Shown one piece after another: positions 5,609 through 8,958 of a stretch of 8,958 nucleotides of DNA. Numbering within the stretch: the stretch's first letter is position 1; every line of letters begins with the position of its first letter. This DNA comes from Acidobacteriaceae bacterium (GTDB taxonomy: Bacteria; Acidobacteriota; Terriglobia; Terriglobales; SbA1). The stretch is from contig JAFAGX010000347.1 in NCBI GenBank assembly GCA_019237515.1, positions 1 to 8,958 on the forward strand, read 5' to 3'. A model generated the notes under the pieces. That model did not search any database. It was not told the origin of the DNA and saw only the letters and a program-made list of their open reading frames with translations. A program made the translations under genes and the position numbers.

Positions 5609-8600
5609 ATGGCAAGCATTCCCAAGAAAGTTCCGGAGCCCGAGCAGAACGAGAAACCGCCAACAGCTGGCACTCTGGACAACCGCGATGCAGCCGCGGT
5701 TCTCACCCCTCCACCCAGTTCTCCAGACGCTGCAGGCTCCGACACACCTACCATCATCGATCAGCCGCTCGATGCGCCGACTATGGTGGACGTGGATCCA
5801 AAACCTGCGTCCGTGAATCCTTACGACGCCCCGACCATGATCGACGCAACAGTCGCCCCGACGATGGCCGGTGTCTCCCCAACTGCCCCAGCCACGGCAA
5901 ACATGCTTGTCCCTGGCATGTTGTTGGGACGCCGCTATGAAATTCTCGCCCTTCTGGGCGAAGGCGGGATGGGCGCTGTCTACAAGGCGATGGACCGTGA
6001 ACTGAACCGCCCGGTTGCACTCAAAGTCATTCGTCCAGAATTGGCGAAACAAAAAAGCATCATCGACCGCTTCAAGCAGGAATTGCTGCTGGCTCGCCAG
6101 ATCACGCATAGAAATGTGGTTCGTATCTACGACCTCGGGGAAGCCGACGGTGTGAAATTCATCACCATGGAGTTCATCGAGGGCCAAGATTTGCGCTCGT
6201 TGCTGCTGAGCAAGCAAAAGCTCACCCCGGAAGAAGCCGTCGACATTACCCAGCAAGTCTGCCGTGCCTTGGAGGCTGCGCATAGCACAAACGTCATCCA
6301 CCGCGATTTGAAGCCGCAGAACATCATGCGCGACGAGACCGGCCGAATCGTCGTCATGGACTTCGGACTCGCCCGCACGATCGCTTCCGACGGGATGACC
6401 AAGACCGGCGCCTTAGTCGGCACCATGGACTACATGTCTCCCGAGCAGGCGCTCGGCCAAACCCTGGATCAGCGCTCCGACCTCTATACCGTCGGGCTGA
6501 TTATGTACGAGTTGCTGACCGGCAAGATGCCATTTGCCGCTGACAGTGCGATTGCCAGCCTGGTCAAACGAACCCAGGAAAAAGTTGCTCCAGTCTCCGA
6601 CCACGACGAAGCCATTCCACGATCCGTCAGCAATATCGTGAGCAAGTGCCTGGAACGCGATCTCACTCTGCGCTACCAAACTGCCGCTGATCTGCTCTCC
6701 GACCTCGAGGCTTGGCAAGGCAAGCGTGCCGCCGCAACCCTCAGCTTCCACGCCAAAGTCGGCCCATGGGGACAAGGCCTGCCCTGGCCACTCATCGCAA
6801 CCGTCGCGACGGTGATCCTGCTGGCGTCCCTGGGGTGGCTCTTTCGTGACAAATTGCTCCCCGTCTCGAAGCAGCACGTCAGCGCCGGACCGCAAGTTTC
6901 GCTCGCGATTCTTCCCTTCCGGAATGCGTCTGGAGATCCCAGCTTGGATTGGCTGGGCTCCAGTCTGGCCGAAATGCTAAGCACGGATGTTGGCCAATCC
7001 GCCCAGCTCAGAACGGTCTCTCAGGACCGCGTGCATCAGGTCCTTTCCGATTTGCGAATCGGTCCTGGAGCAAGCATTGACCCCGCAACTGTCAGCCGCG
7101 TCGCCCAATTCAGCAATGCGGATACCCTTGTCTGGGGCCAATACGCGAAATTTGGCGATCAGATTCGCGTCGACGCAACCCTGCAGGATCTCAAGCATGA
7201 TCGCCGCGTGCCGCTGAAAATTGAGAATGTCAGTGAAAAAGATGTTCCCGCCGCCGTCGACCGCTTGGCAGAAACCGTCAGGCAGAACCTCGCCCTCTCC
7301 CGCGACATCCTGCAAGAGTTGAAAGCCAGTTCCTTCCAGCCCTCGTCGAAATCTCCCGAAGCTTTACGTGCTTATGAGCAGGGTTTGGAGTTGTTGCGCC
7401 AGGGCAAAAACTTGGAGGCGCTCAAATCGCTTCAAACGGCTACTGCCACTGATTCGCGGTTTGCGCTTGCATTCGCCAAAACCGGTGAGGCCTACTCCCG
7501 TCTCGGATACGATACTGAGGCGGAGCAGGCTGCCCGCAAATCCGTCGATCTCAGCGAGAATCTTCCTCCTGCCGAGAAATATTTAATTACAGCAGACCAC
7601 TTCCGGATCGCAAAAGATTTTCCGAAAGCCATCGACTCCTATCAGAACCTGGCCAAAGTTTCGCCAGATAACCCGGATATCCAGGCAGCCTTGGGCAGCA
7701 TTTACGAGAACACCGGAGATTTCGCGAAAGCCCGTGAACTCTACGAGAAAATCCTCGCCAACAATCCCAAAGACGCTGCCACTCTGCTAGCTGTGGGTAG
7801 GGTGGAAATTCTGAGCGGCAATCCGCAAGCTAGCCTTGATCCTCTGAACCGCGCTCTCAGCTTAGCCATTCAACTAGACAATCAAGAACAAAAGGGAACC
7901 GTCCTGCACGTGATGGGAGCGGCGTATTCCTACCTCAACAAACCCGATGATGCGCTGCAATATTACAAGCAGGCGCTTGAAATCAGGCAGCGATTAGGCC
8001 AGAAGAAGGGAATCGCTGACGGTCTCAACCAGATCGCACAAACCTACGACGGCCTGGGCAAATCTGACCTTGCCTTTCAAAACTACAACTCTGCACTCCA
8101 GATCTACCGCGATATCGGCGATCGCCAAGATACTGGCGCAGTTTTGGTGAACCTTGGCCAGTTTGAAGACGATCACGGAAAATTCGATGAAGCCCTGAAG
8201 TTCCTCAAAGAATCGCTTCAGATCCAGCGCGACGTCCACAATCAGGACGGCGAAGGGCTGTGCCTCAACAACATCGGGAATACATACCTCGCTAAAGGGG
8301 ATTACGACAACGCCCGGCTCTATTTCGAACAAGCCCTGCAATTACGCGAAAAGATCAACGTCCCCAGCGACGTTGCGACTACTCTGCATAACCTGGGCGA
8401 GGTTTCTTCGAAATCGGGTCAATACGATCAGGCTTTGTCGCAATACATGCGAGCTTTGCAGCTTTATCGCGATGCGCACGATCTGCATGGCGCCGCCATG
8501 GAAGGATTCAGCATCGGCACGATCTTCGAATACCAGGGCCGCTACGGAAGCGCCGTGAGTTCAAAGAAACAGGCTGTCGACGATTTCCGCGCCGTGCAAG

Positions 8601-8958
8601 AGCACAGTTACTGGATGGCAGAGGCTATCAGCGGCTACGGTGATGCACTCTCGCAAGCAGGACAATTCGACGCTGCGGCCAAAAATTTAGACCAGGCCCT
8701 CACTTCAGCTCGTGACCTTAAGAACGATGATGTAATCGCGGAAATTCTAAATCGCCAGGGGGACGCGGCGTTCTACCGCGGCGATGTCCCCGCAGCAACG
8801 GCCCTCTACGAACAAGCTCTACGTAGCGCGTCTAAGACAACAGATCGTAACGTCCTGTTGCTGTCCAAAATGAACCTTGTGAACGCGGAACTCGCCCAAG
8901 GCCAGTTCCAGAACGCGCTCAAGACGCTCAAACCTGTCCTCGATGAGACGAATGCTCT
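5609..8958 (+). CDS. Transmembrane Ser/Thr protein kinase with TolB-like and TPR regions (runs off right edge)
   Basis: The frame is open from ATG 5609 to the right edge (1116 codons, no stop). Order of parts: residues 1-105, Pro/Thr-rich and disordered; about 110-369, PknB-type kinase domain; 392-412, one membrane helix; about 429-560, a TolB/FlgO-like domain (SLAILPFRNASGDPSLDWLG); about 584-1116, at least 14 TPR-like repeats. The kinase looks active: glycine loop LGEGGMGAVY (116-125), Lys139 in VALK, HRDLKPQN (231-238), DFG (251-253) and SPE (277-279). The activation loop MTKTGALVGTMDYMSPEQ has the paired threonines (264, 266) used for autophosphorylation in PknB relatives. It should phosphorylate proteins on Ser/Thr in the cytoplasm and sense or bind partners through its C-terminal half, which the single helix would place outside. 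From about residue 750 the TPRs keep a 40-residue spacing. A GGGG-containing ribosome site precedes ATG 5609. Substrate and signal are unknown. Confidence 0.92.
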   Translation, partial: MASIPKKVPEPEQNEKPPTAGTLDNRDAAAVLTPPPSSPDAAGSDTPTIIDQPLDAPTMVDVDPKPASVNPYDAPTMIDATVAPTMAGVSPTAPATANMLVPGMLLGRRYEILALLGEGGMGAVYKAMDRELNRPVALKVIRPELAKQKSIIDRFKQELLLARQITHRNVVRIYDLGEADGVKFITMEFIEGQDLRSLLLSKQKLTPEEAVDITQQVCRALEAAHSTNVIHRDLKPQNIMRDETGRIVVMDFGLARTIASDGMTKTGALVGTMDYMSPEQALGQTLDQRSDLYTVGLIMYELLTGKMPFAADSAIASLVKRTQEKVAPVSDHDEAIPRSVSNIVSKCLERDLTLRYQTAADLLSDLEAWQGKRAAATLSFHAKVGPWGQGLPWPLIATVATVILLASLGWLFRDKLLPVSKQHVSAGPQVSLAILPFRNASGDPSLDWLGSSLAEMLSTDVGQSAQLRTVSQDRVHQVLSDLRIGPGASIDPATVSRVAQFSNADTLVWGQYAKFGDQIRVDATLQDLKHDRRVPLKIENVSEKDVPAAVDRLAETVRQNLALSRDILQELKASSFQPSSKSPEALRAYEQGLELLRQGKNLEALKSLQTATATDSRFALAFAKTGEAYSRLGYDTEAEQAARKSVDLSENLPPAEKYLITADHFRIAKDFPKAIDSYQNLAKVSPDNPDIQAALGSIYENTGDFAKARELYEKILANNPKDAATLLAVGRVEILSGNPQASLDPLNRALSLAIQLDNQEQKGTVLHVMGAAYSYLNKPDDALQYYKQALEIRQRLGQKKGIADGLNQIAQTYDGLGKSDLAFQNYNSALQIYRDIGDRQDTGAVLVNLGQFEDDHGKFDEALKFLKESLQIQRDVHNQDGEGLCLNNIGNTYLAKGDYDNARLYFEQALQLREKINVPSDVATTLHNLGEVSSKSGQYDQALSQYMRALQLYRDAHDLHGAAMEGFSIGTIFEYQGRYGSAVSSKKQAVDDFRAVQEHSYWMAEAISGYGDALSQAGQFDAAAKNLDQALTSARDLKNDDVIAEILNRQGDAAFYRGDVPAATALYEQALRSASKTTDRNVLLLSKMNLVNAELAQGQFQNALKTLKPVLDETNA
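5741..5866 (+). repeat. Four PT-(M/I) motif repeats in the kinase N-terminus
   Basis: Within the kinase N-terminal region the motif recurs as DTPTIID (residues 45-51), DAPTMVD (55-61), DAPTMID (73-79) and a shorter VAPTM (82-86). The threonines fall at 48, 58, 76 and 85. Each sits after a proline in a flexible, low-complexity stretch just before the kinase domain. The first three end in an acidic residue two positions after the M/I. Repeated threonines in such a setting could be autophosphorylation and FHA-docking sites; this is an inference. Confidence 0.65.
7895..8956 (+). repeat. TPR array with 40-residue period in the kinase C-terminal half
   Basis: Successive units show the TPR skeleton (small residue, G at +7, then A and L/AL further on). 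Aligning equivalent positions of the units beginning MGAAYSY, IAQTYDG, LGQFEDD and IGNTYLA gives 40 residues from one to the next. Forty rather than 34 is typical of the TPR_12 type seen in kinesin light chain and related adaptors. Five or so further units continue to the edge, so the array is incomplete here. Confidence 0.75.

Noticed and set aside
5512..5940. Plus-strand 142-codon frame overlapping the kinase N-terminus
   Set aside because: The product is Arg/Ser/His-rich without domain features and overlaps the well-supported kinase frame almost entirely.
5456..6301. Long minus-strand open frame (281 codons) opposite the kinase start and kinase domain
   Set aside because: It lies antisense to an unmistakable kinase domain, its product is low-complexity with many Cys, His and Arg and no recognisable fold, and the plus-strand codons explain the open frame.
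6413..6895. Minus-strand 160-codon frame opposite the end of the kinase domain and the membrane helix
   Set aside because: It is antisense to conserved kinase sequence and looks random in composition.

Overview
This is a moderately GC-rich bacterial chromosomal window that reads as ordinary housekeeping and cell-envelope territory. I see no tRNA, rRNA, CRISPR array, insertion sequence or phage gene. The style suggests an acidobacterium (Terriglobia/Koribacter-like): a split glycyl-tRNA synthetase alpha subunit, an AsmA-like envelope protein of the type common in that phylum, and a very large membrane Ser/Thr kinase with TolB-like and TPR output. This assignment is an inference from gene content, not from a marker sequence.

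Layout: (1) Positions 2-235 hold the C-terminal end of a probable RecO, cut by the left edge. (2) Positions 231-265 carry a short degenerate 7-bp tandem repeat. (3) glyQ (274-1308, +) follows, with no glyS after it. (4) Three minus-strand genes converge on glyQ and read right to left: a 140-aa small membrane protein (2693-3115), a six-TM YihY/BrkB family protein (1783-2703) whose start lies inside the end of the previous gene, and a membrane-anchored helix-hairpin-helix protein (1330-1731). They look like one operon. (5) A 132-bp divergent spacer separates that operon from a plus-strand gene for a small helical protein (3248-3706). (6) An AsmA-like single-TM protein follows (3793-5412). (7) A 196-bp regulatory-looking spacer leads into a huge Ser/Thr kinase gene (5609 to the right edge, unfinished): N-terminal repeated PT motifs, PknB-type kinase domain, one TM helix, TolB/FlgO-like domain and at least 14 TPR-like repeats.

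How they may work together: RecO and GlyQ are core information-processing genes. The minus-strand operon and the AsmA-like gene point to membrane or envelope work. The kinase is a signalling receptor whose C-terminal half should lie outside the cytoplasm if the single TM helix is real. No single novel system is evident. The parts most worth a second look are the threonine-rich N-terminal repeats of the kinase, its long 40-residue-period TPR array, the small uncharacterised partner of the BrkB-family gene, and the 7-bp repeat at the recO-glyQ junction.
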